NCBI GenBank assembly: GCA_040755915.1
Contig: JBFLWM010000026.1
Location: forward strand, 1-64,000
Direction: 5' to 3'
DNA: 64,000 nucleotides
Origin: Sulfurivermis sp040755915
GTDB lineage: Bacteria > Pseudomonadota > Gammaproteobacteria > Thiohalomonadales > Thiohalomonadaceae
Shown here one piece after another: positions 33,514 through 42,968 of this stretch. How positions within the stretch are numbered: position 1 is the stretch's first letter; each line of letters begins with the position of its first letter. The notes under the pieces were generated by a model. The model was not told the DNA's origin. It ran no database searches and was given only the letters and a program-made list of their open reading frames with translations. The translations under genes and the position numbers were made by a program.

Positions 33514-34872
33514 TCACAGAGGTAAGTCAGGCGTCACGGCGTAATAGCCATGCAGGTCCCCGATACGGTGTGGGCTCCTGACCTGACACAGGGAAAACAC
33601 GGCCTTGGAGTTGCTCACCGCCGTAACAGCGGCCTCACGCCCCTCCAGATCGACGGCGGCCAGGTCCAGCCGGCTGCGTGCGGTGCGAATCGCCACATCG
33701 CCCTGCACCGAAACCACCGTCATCTTGACGTCCGAACCGATGATATCCACCGCCAATTCGCCGCCGCCAATACGGCTGTGCTCGATGTTGACCCGCGACT
33801 CGAACACATACAGTTCCCCGACATCCGCATCGCGGATGGTGACATCACCGCAGCCATGCAGTTCGATACGCCGGTAGCGACCCACGAAATGCACGTTGCG
33901 CTGTTTTTCGCAACGGCCGATGCGGTCGGCATCCCCGACCACCTCGCGGGCCAATGCCGGCGGCGGCAACTCATCTGCCAAAGCGGCAAGCAGGCGCCGG
34001 TTGAATACCGCGGGCTGATCGCGCATCGGCACATGCCCGGACTTTTCGATGATATCCAGCCAGGCCCGCGGCAGGCGCCGCAACAGCACCTCGGCCGTGC
34101 GCAACGGCGCTATCTGATCATCATGGCCCCAAAGCATCAGAACCGGCGCCGAAACACGCGACAACAAGGGGGTGAAATCCGCATCCAGCAAGGCCATGGC
34201 AGCAATGCGCCGCTCCGCCCCCTCCCCCTCGCCGGCACTGACATCCAGCATGTCCTCGCTGTCGAAGGGAACACGCTCCATGCCCTCAAGAAACTTGCCG
34301 GCAAAGCTCTGCAGCAGTTCCGACGACCAGTGTGGCTCGTCACTGAGGCCGTACAGCCAGTTACCCACCAGAAACTTGTTATAGGCCAGTCGGTGCAGTA
34401 TTCCGGCAACATCCACCACGACCAGCCGGCTCACCATCTCAGGGTGCCGCGCCGCATAATTGAGTGCTACGGCGCCGCCCATGGAGTGTCCGACCAGCAA
34501 TACCGGACCTTGCGCACGCTGACTGACGAGATGGTGCAGCACCGCAGCGTAATTATCCGGCGTGTAATGCTTGGTGCCACCATCGGACCGGCCGAAACCG
34601 GGCAAGTCGACAGCCAGCACATGATGGTTGGCGGCCAGTAACGGGATCTGCCCCTGCCAATCATCGGCGCTGCCGCCGACGCCATGCACCATGACAACCG
34701 TGCGCCCGGCCTCACGATTGACCTCGTGGAAACATAGCTGGGCCTCGAACACCGGCTCTTCCATGCATTCACGCGGCAACTGTGCACCTGCACTGCTACT
34801 GACAAGCATCAGCACCATGGCCCACCAGTGACCGAATCTGCGCACAGTATCTGGCCCATTGGGTTTACGCAT
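33514..34872 (-). CDS. Exported alpha/beta hydrolase with a C-terminal extension
   Basis: A 452-residue protein with a signal-like N-terminus (about 15-31). Residues 55-300 form an alpha/beta hydrolase: 'VMVHGVGGSADDW' oxyanion loop, nucleophile elbow GHSMGG, 'LWGHDDQIAP' acid and 'EKSGHVPM' histidine. After this comes a further 140 residues made of short, strand-like repeats ('DADVGELYVFESRVNIEHSR', landmark) that look like a beta-helix or adhesive tail. Substrate unknown. There are ATGs at 34887, 34878 and 34872; no ribosome site decides between them. Divergent from the lipoprotein gene. Confidence 0.75.
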   Translation of the reverse strand: MRKPNGPDTVRRFGHWWAMVLMLVSSSAGAQLPRECMEEPVFEAQLCFHEVNREAGRTVVMVHGVGGSADDWQGQIPLLAANHHVLAVDLPGFGRSDGGTKHYTPDNYAAVLHHLVSQRAQGPVLLVGHSMGGAVALNYAARHPEMVSRLVVVDVAGILHRLAYNKFLVGNWLYGLSDEPHWSSELLQSFAGKFLEGMERVPFDSEDMLDVSAGEGEGAERRIAAMALLDADFTPLLSRVSAPVLMLWGHDDQIAPLRTAEVLLRRLPRAWLDIIEKSGHVPMRDQPAVFNRRLLAALADELPPPALAREVVGDADRIGRCEKQRNVHFVGRYRRIELHGCGDVTIRDADVGELYVFESRVNIEHSRIGGGELAVDIIGSDVKMTVVSVQGDVAIRTARSRLDLAAVDLEGREAAVTAVSNSKAVFSLCQVRSPHRIGDLHGYYAVTPDLPL

Positions 34873-34964
34873 GACCATTGCTACCATATGGCTGCCGTTT
34901 GCAGCGGCGAAAGGAGAGTGACCGCCTGGCGGTTTCTACATCAATAAGAAACAAGGAGAAAAGA

Positions 34965-35360
34965 ATGAAAAGACTGTTTGCCCTCGTACTGCTCATCGGT
35001 GTATCCCTGGCCATCGCAACCGGCTGTCGCAGCAACCCGGTATACAATGTCGAGGACGCCACGGTGGTTACCAATACCGACAAACCGGCCACGGCAGAAG
35101 ACATCAAGAAGGCCATCCTGCGTGCGGGCACGACATTAGGCTGGAACATGAAAGTCGCAAAGCCAGGCCATATCATCGGCACCCTTAATCTGCGCAAGCA
35201 CATGGCCCAGGTGGACATCAAGTACAGCCCCAAGAGCTACAGCATTACCTACCGCGACAGTCAGAATCTAGACTATGATGGCACCAACATCCACAGCAAT
35301 TACAATGGCTGGATTCAGCGTCTGCAACAAAACATCCAGTCCCAGCTGAACATGATGTAG
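34965..35360 (+). CDS. Small secreted lipoprotein of unknown function
   Basis: A 131-residue protein with an N-terminal signal (MKRLFALVLLIGVSL) ending in 'ATGC', a loose lipobox. The rest is a compact alpha/beta domain ('EDIKKAILRAGTTLGWNM', 'RKHMAQVDIKYS'). AAGGAGA precedes the ATG at 34965. It stands alone between two minus-strand genes; the intergenic space with the hydrolase probably holds both promoters. Confidence 0.75.
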   Translation: MKRLFALVLLIGVSLAIATGCRSNPVYNVEDATVVTNTDKPATAEDIKKAILRAGTTLGWNMKVAKPGHIIGTLNLRKHMAQVDIKYSPKSYSITYRDSQNLDYDGTNIHSNYNGWIQRLQQNIQSQLNMM

Positions 35361-35370
35361 TCGCTGTGCG

Positions 35371-35396
35371 GCGCACGCCGACATACCGGCGTGCGC
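35371..35396. repeat. Perfect hairpin between convergent genes
   Basis: GCGCACGCCG and CGGCGTGCGC, loop ACATAC, between the lipoprotein stop (35360) and the glycosyltransferase stop (35402). It has no T-run on either strand but may mark the ends of both transcripts. Confidence 0.65.
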
Positions 35397-35401
35397 CACG
35401 C

Positions 35402-36145
35402 TCAATCCTCAATACGGGCCGGCTCCCGCCATACCCGCCACAAGCCCTGCAGATACAAACCACGCGCCAGCAACTTGCCGGCCACCATCCATACAATGTG
35501 CGTAATGTCAGCCACTGGCCGAAAATGACTCGGACGTGCCGCAGCGTGGTACACGGTATCGATGGGCACGGCGACACACGCAAAACCACCGCGCACCGCA
35601 TCAATCAGTATCTCGCTTTCAAATACAAATCCGCCATTCCTGCGCATGCGCGGCACATAGCTGCGCAGCAACTGTGCCGGATAAAGCCGAAACCCCGACT
35701 GGCTGTCCACGATGGATTGCCCCGCCGCCCAGGAGATCCAGAAGTCCGCCACGCCGTTGGCAATACGCCGTGCACGCGGCGCGCTGTCACGCAGGCGCAA
35801 GCGTGCGGCAATCACCACTGTGGAGGGCAGACGCCGGGCAACAGACAGCAGGCGCGGAATGTCATCCGGCGCATGCTGACCATCACCGTCCAGCGTAATC
35901 ACTGCGTCTGCACCCGATGAGAGTGCGTGCTGCATGCCGCGCCAGAGACTGAACGCCTTGCCGCTGTTGCGCTCGTTGCGCAACACGACAACTGCGAGGC
36001 CATCGAGCTGCCCGACCGTGCCGTCTGTCGAGCCGTCATCGACCACGATCACCGGTCCGTAAGCCAGGGCACGCTGTGCCACAGAACGAATGGTGGCTGC
36101 CTCATTGTAGGCGGGGATGACAATCATCGCTGTCTGGGCAGTCAT
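35402..36145 (-). CDS. Family 2 glycosyltransferase, last gene of the pigment operon
   Basis: A 247-residue GT-A fold enzyme: 'VIPAYNEAATI', 'VVDDGSTDGT', the metal-binding 'LDGDGQH' and 'DSQSGFRLYP'. Related enzymes in aryl polyene clusters modify the head group or attach sugar. The ATG overlaps the stop of the ketoreductase gene by 4 bp, so it belongs to the operon. Confidence 0.87.
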   Translation of the reverse strand: MTAQTAMIVIPAYNEAATIRSVAQRALAYGPVIVVDDGSTDGTVGQLDGLAVVVLRNERNSGKAFSLWRGMQHALSSGADAVITLDGDGQHAPDDIPRLLSVARRLPSTVVIAARLRLRDSAPRARRIANGVADFWISWAAGQSIVDSQSGFRLYPAQLLRSYVPRMRRNGGFVFESEILIDAVRGGFACVAVPIDTVYHAAARPSHFRPVADITHIVWMVAGKLLARGLYLQGLWRVWREPARIED

Positions 36146-36861
36146 GCCATGGCCCCGTTGATGCCTATGATTTGCCCGGAAATGTAGCCCGCCTGTTCCG
36201 AGGCCAGAAACGCCACCAGCTCAGCCACCTCGTCCGGCCGTCCCGCTCGCTTCATCGGCACCAGGCTTTTTATGGTGTCCTTGTCGAACACCTGCTCTGT
36301 CATCTGACCGGCGATGATGCCGGGCGCCACCACATTGACGGTGATGCCACGCGAGGCCAGTTCCAAAGCAAGCGACTTGCTGGCGCCATGCAGACCGGCC
36401 TTGGCGGCGGCGTAATTGGCCTGGCCGCGATTACCCATCACTCCGGCGATGGAAGACAGGCTGACGATACGCCCCCAACGTGTCGCCATCATGGGCAGCA
36501 GGAGCGGTTGGGTAACATTGTAGAATCCATGCAGCGACACATCGATCACCTGCCGCCACTGCGTTTCCGACATTCCGGCCAGCGGTGCATCATCATGCAC
36601 ACCGGCATTGTTGATCACGATCTGGATTGGTGACTGCTCCGCCTCGGCCGCCAGCACCGCCCTGCACTGTGCGGTATCCGCAACATCAAATACCAGCGTG
36701 CTGGCCCGACCACCCGCAGCGACAATCTCGGCACAAACCGCCTCGGCACACTGTGGGTTGCGGTTGGCATGCACCAGCACCTCGATGCCGCCGGCGGCGA
36801 GACGGCGGCATATGGCCGCCCCGATATCGCCACTCCCCCCGGTCACCAGCGCTCGTTTCAT
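36142..36861 (-). CDS. 3-oxoacyl-ACP reductase (FabG-like) of the pigment operon
   Basis: A 239-residue short-chain dehydrogenase: 'TGGSGDIGAAI' for NADPH, 'NNAGV', catalytic Ser in 'SLSSIAG' and the 'YAAAK' Tyr/Lys pair. It would reduce the beta-keto group in each chain-extension cycle. The 4-bp ATGA overlaps at both ends tie it to its neighbours. Confidence 0.92.
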   Translation of the reverse strand: MKRALVTGGSGDIGAAICRRLAAGGIEVLVHANRNPQCAEAVCAEIVAAGGRASTLVFDVADTAQCRAVLAAEAEQSPIQIVINNAGVHDDAPLAGMSETQWRQVIDVSLHGFYNVTQPLLLPMMATRWGRIVSLSSIAGVMGNRGQANYAAAKAGLHGASKSLALELASRGITVNVVAPGIIAGQMTEQVFDKDTIKSLVPMKRAGRPDEVAELVAFLASEQAGYISGQIIGINGAMA

Positions 36862-37301
36862 TGCATTCTCCCGCTCATGTCCGCCACCGTTACCCGCGCC
36901 TCCACCAGTACCCCCCCGGCAGCACGCACCTCGATGCGATACATCAGGTTGCCTCCCTCCGCCATCAGACGCACGGCGCTTACCTGCAAGGGGCCGTCTT
37001 CCTCATCCAGACGCGTTGCGTGCAGGCGCACGTCGCGCAGCGCCGCCAGATAGCCCGCAGGCAGACGGCCGCCAGCGCGCCGTGCCAACAGAGCGCCATG
37101 CACCGCCATGGCTTGGGCGCCGTATTCCACGCCGTGCACCGCAGCGAGGCCATCGGCGCCACGCAGCGGATTATCCAAGCGCCGGTGACTAAGGGTGCTG
37201 CAGACGATGCCATCATCGTCCCACTGCTCCACCGCATCGAGCAGACACATGCTGCCCGCGTGGGGAATCAAAGCGCAAAGTTCTTCGCGCTGCACAGTCA
37301 C
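36858..37301 (-). CDS. 3-hydroxyacyl-ACP dehydratase, hotdog type (ApeP-like)
   Basis: A 147-residue hotdog protein ('LIPHAGSMCLLDAVEQWDD', landmark; 'VHGVEYGAQAMAVHGAL'). The IPH segment near the start carries the likely catalytic His, as in ApeP-type dehydratases. I place the start at GTG 37301, whose last bases overlap the upstream stop (GTGA). A longer frame to 37340 runs into the neighbour. Confidence 0.8.
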   Translation of the reverse strand: MTVQREELCALIPHAGSMCLLDAVEQWDDDGIVCSTLSHRRLDNPLRGADGLAAVHGVEYGAQAMAVHGALLARRAGGRLPAGYLAALRDVRLHATRLDEEDGPLQVSAVRLMAEGGNLMYRIEVRAAGGVLVEARVTVADMSGRMQ

Positions 37302-38086
37302 GCACTGACCCCGATATGCAGCACGAGGTGTTCCTGGCACGGCAATGCCAGGTTGCCGGAATCGCCGCGCGCCAACACCTGCAACAGCGGCAGCGCAGCT
37401 GCAGCAGGATTGTGCACCCGCAGCGCATCCAGTTCTGCGCCCAGCAGCGGCGGCAGCGCAGAACCTTCTCGCAGCGACAGTTCGAGTTGCGCCATGCCGG
37501 GGCCATCGTCTGCCGTGAGCACCATGGCCGTGGCGAAAACCGTATCCACATAACCGCGCCCGGCCAGGGCTGGTGGCAATGGATAGTCGTAGGCGAGGAA
37601 CAACACCGGCATCCGCTCCAGCACCGCCACGCCGGCGGCCTCCAGCAGCCCGGCGGCGAAGGTGTCGGCACCGGCGGCGAGGCTGCTGGAAAAACGCCGT
37701 GAACCCGCGGCGATGGCCCAGTAGCCCGCCGGGGCGTTGTGCACCGAGTTGTGGAAATGGATTGGAGAGACCGGTTGTCCGGGCAGGTTCAATGCGGTAC
37801 AGATACGATCGACGATCTCGCCGTCGCCTTCGGATGAGGCGAACACCGAAGCGAGTTCATTCATTGCATAATGACTGCGTGCCAGCGCATCCTCCGCCGT
37901 CTGCAACGCCAGCTTGATCAGCGCTGTAGTACGGCGCCGCTCATTAGGCGGCAGCAGATTGGGCTTGAACGGCGGCAGGTCGGCGGCATTCAGCGGCAGC
38001 GCACCACGCAGCACCGGCACCGCCGCCTCCCATCCCGCCATGCCGGGCGCAGTCAGGCCTATACTCTCCACCGTCACCCGCATCAT
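37298..38086 (-). CDS. Ketosynthase-like chain length factor (ApeC-like)
   Basis: A 262-residue ketosynthase-like protein that lacks the active-site cysteine. The stretch 'FHNSVHNAPAGYWAIAAG' stands where a true KS has its nucleophile. It resembles the 'beta-ketoacyl synthase chain length factor' family, and in aryl polyene clusters such a protein pairs with a KS as a heterodimer. It overlaps the KS gene by 4 bp. Confidence 0.82.
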   Translation of the reverse strand: MMRVTVESIGLTAPGMAGWEAAVPVLRGALPLNAADLPPFKPNLLPPNERRRTTALIKLALQTAEDALARSHYAMNELASVFASSEGDGEIVDRICTALNLPGQPVSPIHFHNSVHNAPAGYWAIAAGSRRFSSSLAAGADTFAAGLLEAAGVAVLERMPVLFLAYDYPLPPALAGRGYVDTVFATAMVLTADDGPGMAQLELSLREGSALPPLLGAELDALRVHNPAAAALPLLQVLARGDSGNLALPCQEHLVLHIGVSA

Positions 38087-39267
38087 GTCGCCCGCCCGAA
38101 GATCAGGGCGCAGTTGCTGCCGCCGAAACCAAAGGAATTGCTCATCGCCGTACGCACGTCCTGTCGTCGCGTAGCACGCACGATCGGCGCCGAAAGCGCC
38201 GGGTCCAGCACTTCCGTATTAAGACTGCCCGGCACCAGTCCCTCTTCGATGGCCAGGGCGCAGAAGATGGCCTCGGTGATGCCGGCCGCTCCCAGGGTGT
38301 GTCCGGTCCAGCCCTTGGTGGAACTGCACGGCGCGCCGCCATCGAACAGCCGCGTCACCGCACGGTCCTCGGCACGGTCGTTGGACGGTGTGGCGGTGCC
38401 GTGCAGGTTGATGTAGTCGATCTGCGCCGGGGCCAGTCCGGCGCAGTCCAGCGCAGCTTGCATGGCGAGCAGCGCACCCTCCCCCTCGGGATGCGGCGTG
38501 GACATGTGGTAGGCATCGCTGCTCTCGCCGTAACCGCGCAGACGCACGCCCGCTCCCTCCCGCTCCAGCAGCGCAAAACCGGCCGCTTCGCCGATACTGA
38601 TGCCGTCGCGCGCCGCGTCCCAGGGACGGCACGGGTGGCGCGACACCAACTCAAGAGAATTGAAGCCGTACAGCGTGGTGAGACACAGGCTGTCCACGCC
38701 GCCCACCACCGCCGCGTCGCACCAGCCAGCCCGGATGTGACGACTTGCAGCGGCAAACACCTTGGCGCTGGAGGAGCAGGCGGTGGAGATCACCAATGCG
38801 GGACCCGCGAGACCGAGATAACGGCGCGTAAAATCGGCGAGGGAAAAGGTGTTGTGGGTGTGACGGTAGTCGAACCCTGCCGGCAGCGGCCCGCTGTCAC
38901 CACCACGCTGGCAATAGGCCCGTTCAGTGGCCTCGATGCCGGAGGTGCTGGTGCCGAGAAACACGCCTATGCGCGCCGCGCCGTGGCGCGCCCGCGCAGC
39001 GGCCACCGCAGCGGCAAAACCATCACTCTCCAGGCCCAGGGCAGCAAGCCGATTGTTGCGGCAATCGAACTCAGCCAGCGCAGCAGGCAGACGCACATCC
39101 TCCACGCCGTCGACGCGGCCGATCCAGGTTTCCAGATCGGCGCCGGCATAATCGCAGGCGCGCAGGCCGCTGCGCCCGTGCAACAGGGCCGCCAGGGTGG
39201 CGGCGCGCCCATGCCCCAGGGCACTGACCGTGCTGTAGGCGCTGAGTGTGAGTGGTAGGAAAGCCAT
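38083..39267 (-). CDS. Beta-ketoacyl-ACP synthase of the pigment operon
   Basis: A 394-residue KS with the complete Cys-His-His set: C164 in STACSSS, H289 in 'NLHGTATPSND' and H323 in 'KGWTGHTLGAAG'. The C-terminus 'MSNSFGFGGSNCALIF' is typical of FabF-like KS enzymes. The start at 39267 is selected because the family begins near 'PLTLSAYSTVSALG'; the longer frame overlaps the exporter. It condenses malonyl units on the aryl starter, with the chain length factor. Confidence 0.93.
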   Translation of the reverse strand: MAFLPLTLSAYSTVSALGHGRAATLAALLHGRSGLRACDYAGADLETWIGRVDGVEDVRLPAALAEFDCRNNRLAALGLESDGFAAAVAAARARHGAARIGVFLGTSTSGIEATERAYCQRGGDSGPLPAGFDYRHTHNTFSLADFTRRYLGLAGPALVISTACSSSAKVFAAASRHIRAGWCDAAVVGGVDSLCLTTLYGFNSLELVSRHPCRPWDAARDGISIGEAAGFALLEREGAGVRLRGYGESSDAYHMSTPHPEGEGALLAMQAALDCAGLAPAQIDYINLHGTATPSNDRAEDRAVTRLFDGGAPCSSTKGWTGHTLGAAGITEAIFCALAIEEGLVPGSLNTEVLDPALSAPIVRATRRQDVRTAMSNSFGFGGSNCALIFGRAT

Positions 39268-39272
39268 TATTT

Positions 39273-41534
39273 CTAGTCCATACGTACCAGGCGCGCAAAA
39301 CCGTAACTTAGCACCACCCCAAGGGCGACGGTGCTGCCGATGGCATGCAGCACGGGAATTTGCGAGAGCGCGAGGATAGCAAACACGCTGGCAGTGGAGA
39401 TAGCACATACCGTAACGGCGTGGCCGGTACGGGCCGATTCAGCGGCGGCGCTGCGGCGTGAGAAGAACAGGCCGTAGTCGATGCCCAGCCCCAGCACCAA
39501 CAACAGCGCCACCAGGTGGAACAGTGACAGGCTGGTGCCGAAACCGTGCAACAGTGCCGCCGTCAGTGCCAGTGCCGCCAGCACCGGCAGCATGACCCGC
39601 AGGAGCCGTGCACCGTCACGCAGCCCCACCGCCAGCAGCACCAGGATCAAGGCCATGCCGAGCAACAGATAGACACCGGCACCGCCGAGGAAACGCAGCA
39701 CCATGCCGTCTGCCATCTGGCGCAAATTGATGTAACGCACCGGCAGACTGCTTTGTGCCGCCCACTGCGCCAGCACTGCTTCATCCTGCACTGCATACAA
39801 CGGCACCAGTCCCAGCCAGCGTTCGCCGTGCGGCCGCAGGAGGGAGGCAAGGCGTTGCCCCGGCAAGGTGTCCGCAACATCCTGCGGACTCAATGGCTGC
39901 ATGACGGTGCTTGCCGCCACGTCATGCACGAAGGGTTCGAACAGTGCGGCACGAAACGGCAACCCGTGGCGTGCTGCCTCCAGTCGAGCCCGCAACTCGG
40001 CGGCATCCGGCAGCGCGGTGCGGCGCTTGTACTGGGTGGCCGCAGAGGGCAAATACTGCGATGGCAGGCGATAACCACTGATGGCCCCTGCAGCACGCAA
40101 GCTTGCCAACGACTCCAGCGACATCTCGCTGCGCCGCAACACCTCCTCCATACTGTCCCCCTCCAGCAGCAGCAGGCGACTGACATCGGGCGCCCCCGTC
40201 GCGGCACGCAGGCGTTCATCCAGTTCCAGCCACTCCGCCGGCAGTGGACTCAGTGCAGCCAACTCGGTTTGCAACAGCGACCGTGGCGTAACCAACAGAT
40301 AGCCCACTGCCGCCAGCATCAGCAGAGGCAACAACCACAGGCCGCGCCCGGCACCGCGCGCGGCATAGGACGTGTGGGGCGGAGTCACCGCCAGCAGCAG
40401 CGACGGCAGCACCCAGCGCACCGTGAGCGCAGCCGCCACCAGTCCGCTAACGGTAAACAAGGCCAATTGTGCCAGCCCGGGGAAGGGACTGGTGGCCATC
40501 GCCAGATAGCCCACGGCACTGCTCGCCACACCCAGGCGCAGCGTGGGCCAGATACGGCGCAGCGTCTCCACCGGCGCCTCCCGCTCATGCAGATGCGAGA
40601 ACAGATGCAACGGATAATCCACGGCCACGCCAAGCAGGGTGATGCCGAAAGCCAGGGTGATGCCGTGCAGCGTACCGAACACCAGCGCGGTCACCGTCAC
40701 TGCCGCCACCACGGCCGCCAGCAGCGGCAGAGCGCTCAGCAGCACCAGGCGCGGGCTGCGGTAGGCCAGGAACAGAATCGCCAGCATCATCAGCGTGGCC
40801 GCAGCGCTGAGCCACTGCACCTCAGTGCGGATCACATCGCGCGAAGCCGCGGCCAGGATGCCCGGACCGCTGAGCTGCACCTCGATCCCGGCGTCCGCCG
40901 CAGCGAGGATTGCCGTACGGGCCGCCTCCTGGGCATCGAGGTCAAAGCCGCCGGCGCGTGTTTCCAGCAGCAGCAGGGCCTGATTCCCTCCGGCATCGAA
41001 CCACACGCCGTGCAACAGGCGCGGCGCGGCGCCGTCTTCCCACCCTGCCAGCACGCGGCGGAACGCCGCCTGCGGATCGGCGGGCAGGCGCGCCTTGTCC
41101 AGGGACGGCAGCGGCGCCGCCAGCTCGCGGAGGCGTTGCTCCAGCTCGCGGCGCAAACCGTCGACAGCAAAGGAATCGGTCGGCATGTCGGCGAGCAGAT
41201 AGCGGTGGGCAAACCAAAGTGCCTGCTCTGTGTCCGGCAGCGAGGCCGGCGCGTTGCTCACGCGCAGAAAGCGCGCATCCTCGCGCAGGCGCTGTGCCAT
41301 GACGTGACTGGCTGCCGCCAGGCGCTTGGGGTCATCGCTGCCGCCCAGCGCAACGATTATCAGCCGCGCTGCCGGCCCCTCGCGCAGTGCATCGACGAGC
41401 AGTGCCTGCTCCAGCCCCTCCTCGCGCGGCAGGAAGGCCGCCATGTCGCTCACCACGCTGACACGGCTGAGACCGAACCACGCACCGCCGAGCAGCAGCG
41501 CCAGCCAGACCCACAGAGCGCGGCGCGGCCTCAT
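39273..41534 (-). CDS. MMPL/RND-family exporter of the pigment operon
   Basis: A 753-residue transporter with a helix at the N-terminus, a large periplasmic loop, a block of five to six helices, and a repeat of the same layout. 'GVAVDYPLHLFSH' and 'GLGIDYGLFFSRR' are the paired helix motifs with conserved Asp. MMPL-type exporters occur in aryl polyene and xanthomonadin clusters, probably to move the lipid-linked pigment toward the outer membrane. Confidence 0.9.
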   Translation of the reverse strand: MRPRRALWVWLALLLGGAWFGLSRVSVVSDMAAFLPREEGLEQALLVDALREGPAARLIIVALGGSDDPKRLAAASHVMAQRLREDARFLRVSNAPASLPDTEQALWFAHRYLLADMPTDSFAVDGLRRELEQRLRELAAPLPSLDKARLPADPQAAFRRVLAGWEDGAAPRLLHGVWFDAGGNQALLLLETRAGGFDLDAQEAARTAILAAADAGIEVQLSGPGILAAASRDVIRTEVQWLSAAATLMMLAILFLAYRSPRLVLLSALPLLAAVVAAVTVTALVFGTLHGITLAFGITLLGVAVDYPLHLFSHLHEREAPVETLRRIWPTLRLGVASSAVGYLAMATSPFPGLAQLALFTVSGLVAAALTVRWVLPSLLLAVTPPHTSYAARGAGRGLWLLPLLMLAAVGYLLVTPRSLLQTELAALSPLPAEWLELDERLRAATGAPDVSRLLLLEGDSMEEVLRRSEMSLESLASLRAAGAISGYRLPSQYLPSAATQYKRRTALPDAAELRARLEAARHGLPFRAALFEPFVHDVAASTVMQPLSPQDVADTLPGQRLASLLRPHGERWLGLVPLYAVQDEAVLAQWAAQSSLPVRYINLRQMADGMVLRFLGGAGVYLLLGMALILVLLAVGLRDGARLLRVMLPVLAALALTAALLHGFGTSLSLFHLVALLLVLGLGIDYGLFFSRRSAAAESARTGHAVTVCAISTASVFAILALSQIPVLHAIGSTVALGVVLSYGFARLVRMD

Positions 41535-42094
41535 CTCCCCGCCTTGAGCTCGGTGATAGTGATGTCGCCGCCGGACTCGCGACTCTCGATGCGCTGCAGT
41601 TGCGTGCCCGCGCCACTCAGTTCGATGCTCTCGATGATCACGGCGACGGCCGCGTCGCGCGGGCGCAGCAGCAGGCGCCAGCGCGCGCTGCCGCCATGCA
41701 GTTCGACGTAAAAGTGACGCTGCAGGCGCGGCAAATCGCCTGCCAGGGTCGCGCGCAGAGACTCGGCGAAGGCGCGCAGCGCAGGATGCACATCCAGCGC
41801 GATCTCGCGGCTCACGCCCGGCGTTTCGATACGCATCGCATCACCAGCGATGACGTAGCTCTCGGCACTACCCTGCACGCTGCGACGCAGCCAGTCCGGT
41901 GGCCGGAACTCCAGCTCACCGGTACTGGTAAGCGGTACGTCAAGATAGGCCATGCGGCGCGTTTCGCTATAGGCAATGCGCTCCGGCACTGCACGCGCCA
42001 GTGCCGCCAGCAGCTGCGCGGCATCCCACTGTGCCGTGGCGGGCAGCGGCAGCAGTGCCAGTATCAACACCAGCGACCTAACGCCAGAAGTCAT
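41531..42094 (-). CDS. LolA-like periplasmic carrier
   Basis: A 187-residue exported protein. The signal peptide (1-21, ending PATA) is followed by a LolA-type half-barrel ('GELEFRPPDWLRRS', 'IETPGVSREIALD', 'IESRESGGDITITELK'). LolA homologues are regular members of aryl polyene clusters and could ferry the product across the periplasm. The start at 42094 is set by the signal peptide and overlaps the acyltransferase by 17 bp. Confidence 0.83.
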   Translation of the reverse strand: MTSGVRSLVLILALLPLPATAQWDAAQLLAALARAVPERIAYSETRRMAYLDVPLTSTGELEFRPPDWLRRSVQGSAESYVIAGDAMRIETPGVSREIALDVHPALRAFAESLRATLAGDLPRLQRHFYVELHGGSARWRLLLRPRDAAVAVIIESIELSGAGTQLQRIESRESGGDITITELKAGR

Positions 42095-42968
42095 AGAAAT
42101 TGAACCAGTTGTAGGGCGCACTGCGCACATAATGTTCCAGGCGCTTCGCATAGGCCTGGGCCCAGGAACCCAGGGCAGCCTCGCGTTCGCGCCGATTCTG
42201 CGGCAGAGGCGCATCGAAACGCTCGAAGTGCAGATCATAGCGCCTGCCGCCGCGATACAGGCCAAATACCAGGATTACCGGCACATGCAGTACCGCCGCC
42301 AGCTGTGCCGCACCGATGGGAAATTGCGCCTCGCCGCCAAGAAAACGGCACGACACCGTCTTGCCGCCCTCGCCCACCCGGTCACCCAGCATGCCGACCA
42401 TGCCGCCGTGCGCCACGGTCTCCTGCACCTGCAACAGGGTGTCGATGCCGCCCAGCGGAATCACGGTATCGAGCAATGCGGGATTGAGGGTGTGCAACAG
42501 CGCGGTTATGAAGCCGTTATGATCGGGAAACATCAGTATCTTGATGGGCAGGTGACGCTGTTCAACACCGAGGGTGCGCAGCGCATCGAAGCTTCCCACA
42601 TGGGCGCTGAGCAACAGGCAGCCGCCGCCGCTGTCGGCCTGCGCCTTTATCACCTCAGTGTTATGCACGCGTATATCGAAGCGGTGAAACTGGCCGCTGA
42701 GGAAAAATACCCGATCGAGGATGGTGGCAGCGAAACAATGTATATGGCGCAGCCGCTCGGCAACGGTCGGCACACGGCCGAATACACGCGCGAGATAGTC
42801 GCATGAGGCTACGCGTGCCGTACGGTTGCCGAGAAAAAAATACAGCGTAATCGGGTAGAGCAAGAGGCGCGCAGGCGCCCTGCCGAGGCGCAGCGCGATC
42901 CACAGGATCAGGCGCAGGGCCCAGGGCGAACCACGCTCACGCTGCGCCTGCCAGTGGTCCGTGCTCAT
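42078..42968 (-). CDS. LpxL/HtrB-like acyltransferase
   Basis: A 296-residue membrane-associated acyltransferase: an N-terminal helix, then 'LLLSAHVGSFDALR' (H-x4-D catalytic pair) and 'GGMVGMLGDRVGEGG'. It resembles lysophospholipid/lipid A acyltransferases; in aryl polyene clusters the counterpart attaches the polyene to a lipid. 4-bp overlap with the hotdog gene before it. Confidence 0.88.
   Translation of the reverse strand: MSTDHWQAQRERGSPWALRLILWIALRLGRAPARLLLYPITLYFFLGNRTARVASCDYLARVFGRVPTVAERLRHIHCFAATILDRVFFLSGQFHRFDIRVHNTEVIKAQADSGGGCLLLSAHVGSFDALRTLGVEQRHLPIKILMFPDHNGFITALLHTLNPALLDTVIPLGGIDTLLQVQETVAHGGMVGMLGDRVGEGGKTVSCRFLGGEAQFPIGAAQLAAVLHVPVILVFGLYRGGRRYDLHFERFDAPLPQNRREREAALGSWAQAYAKRLEHYVRSAPYNWFNFYDFWR

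Noticed and set aside
35371..35396. Hairpin considered as an intrinsic terminator
   Set aside because: No T-run follows on either strand, so I list it only as a palindrome.
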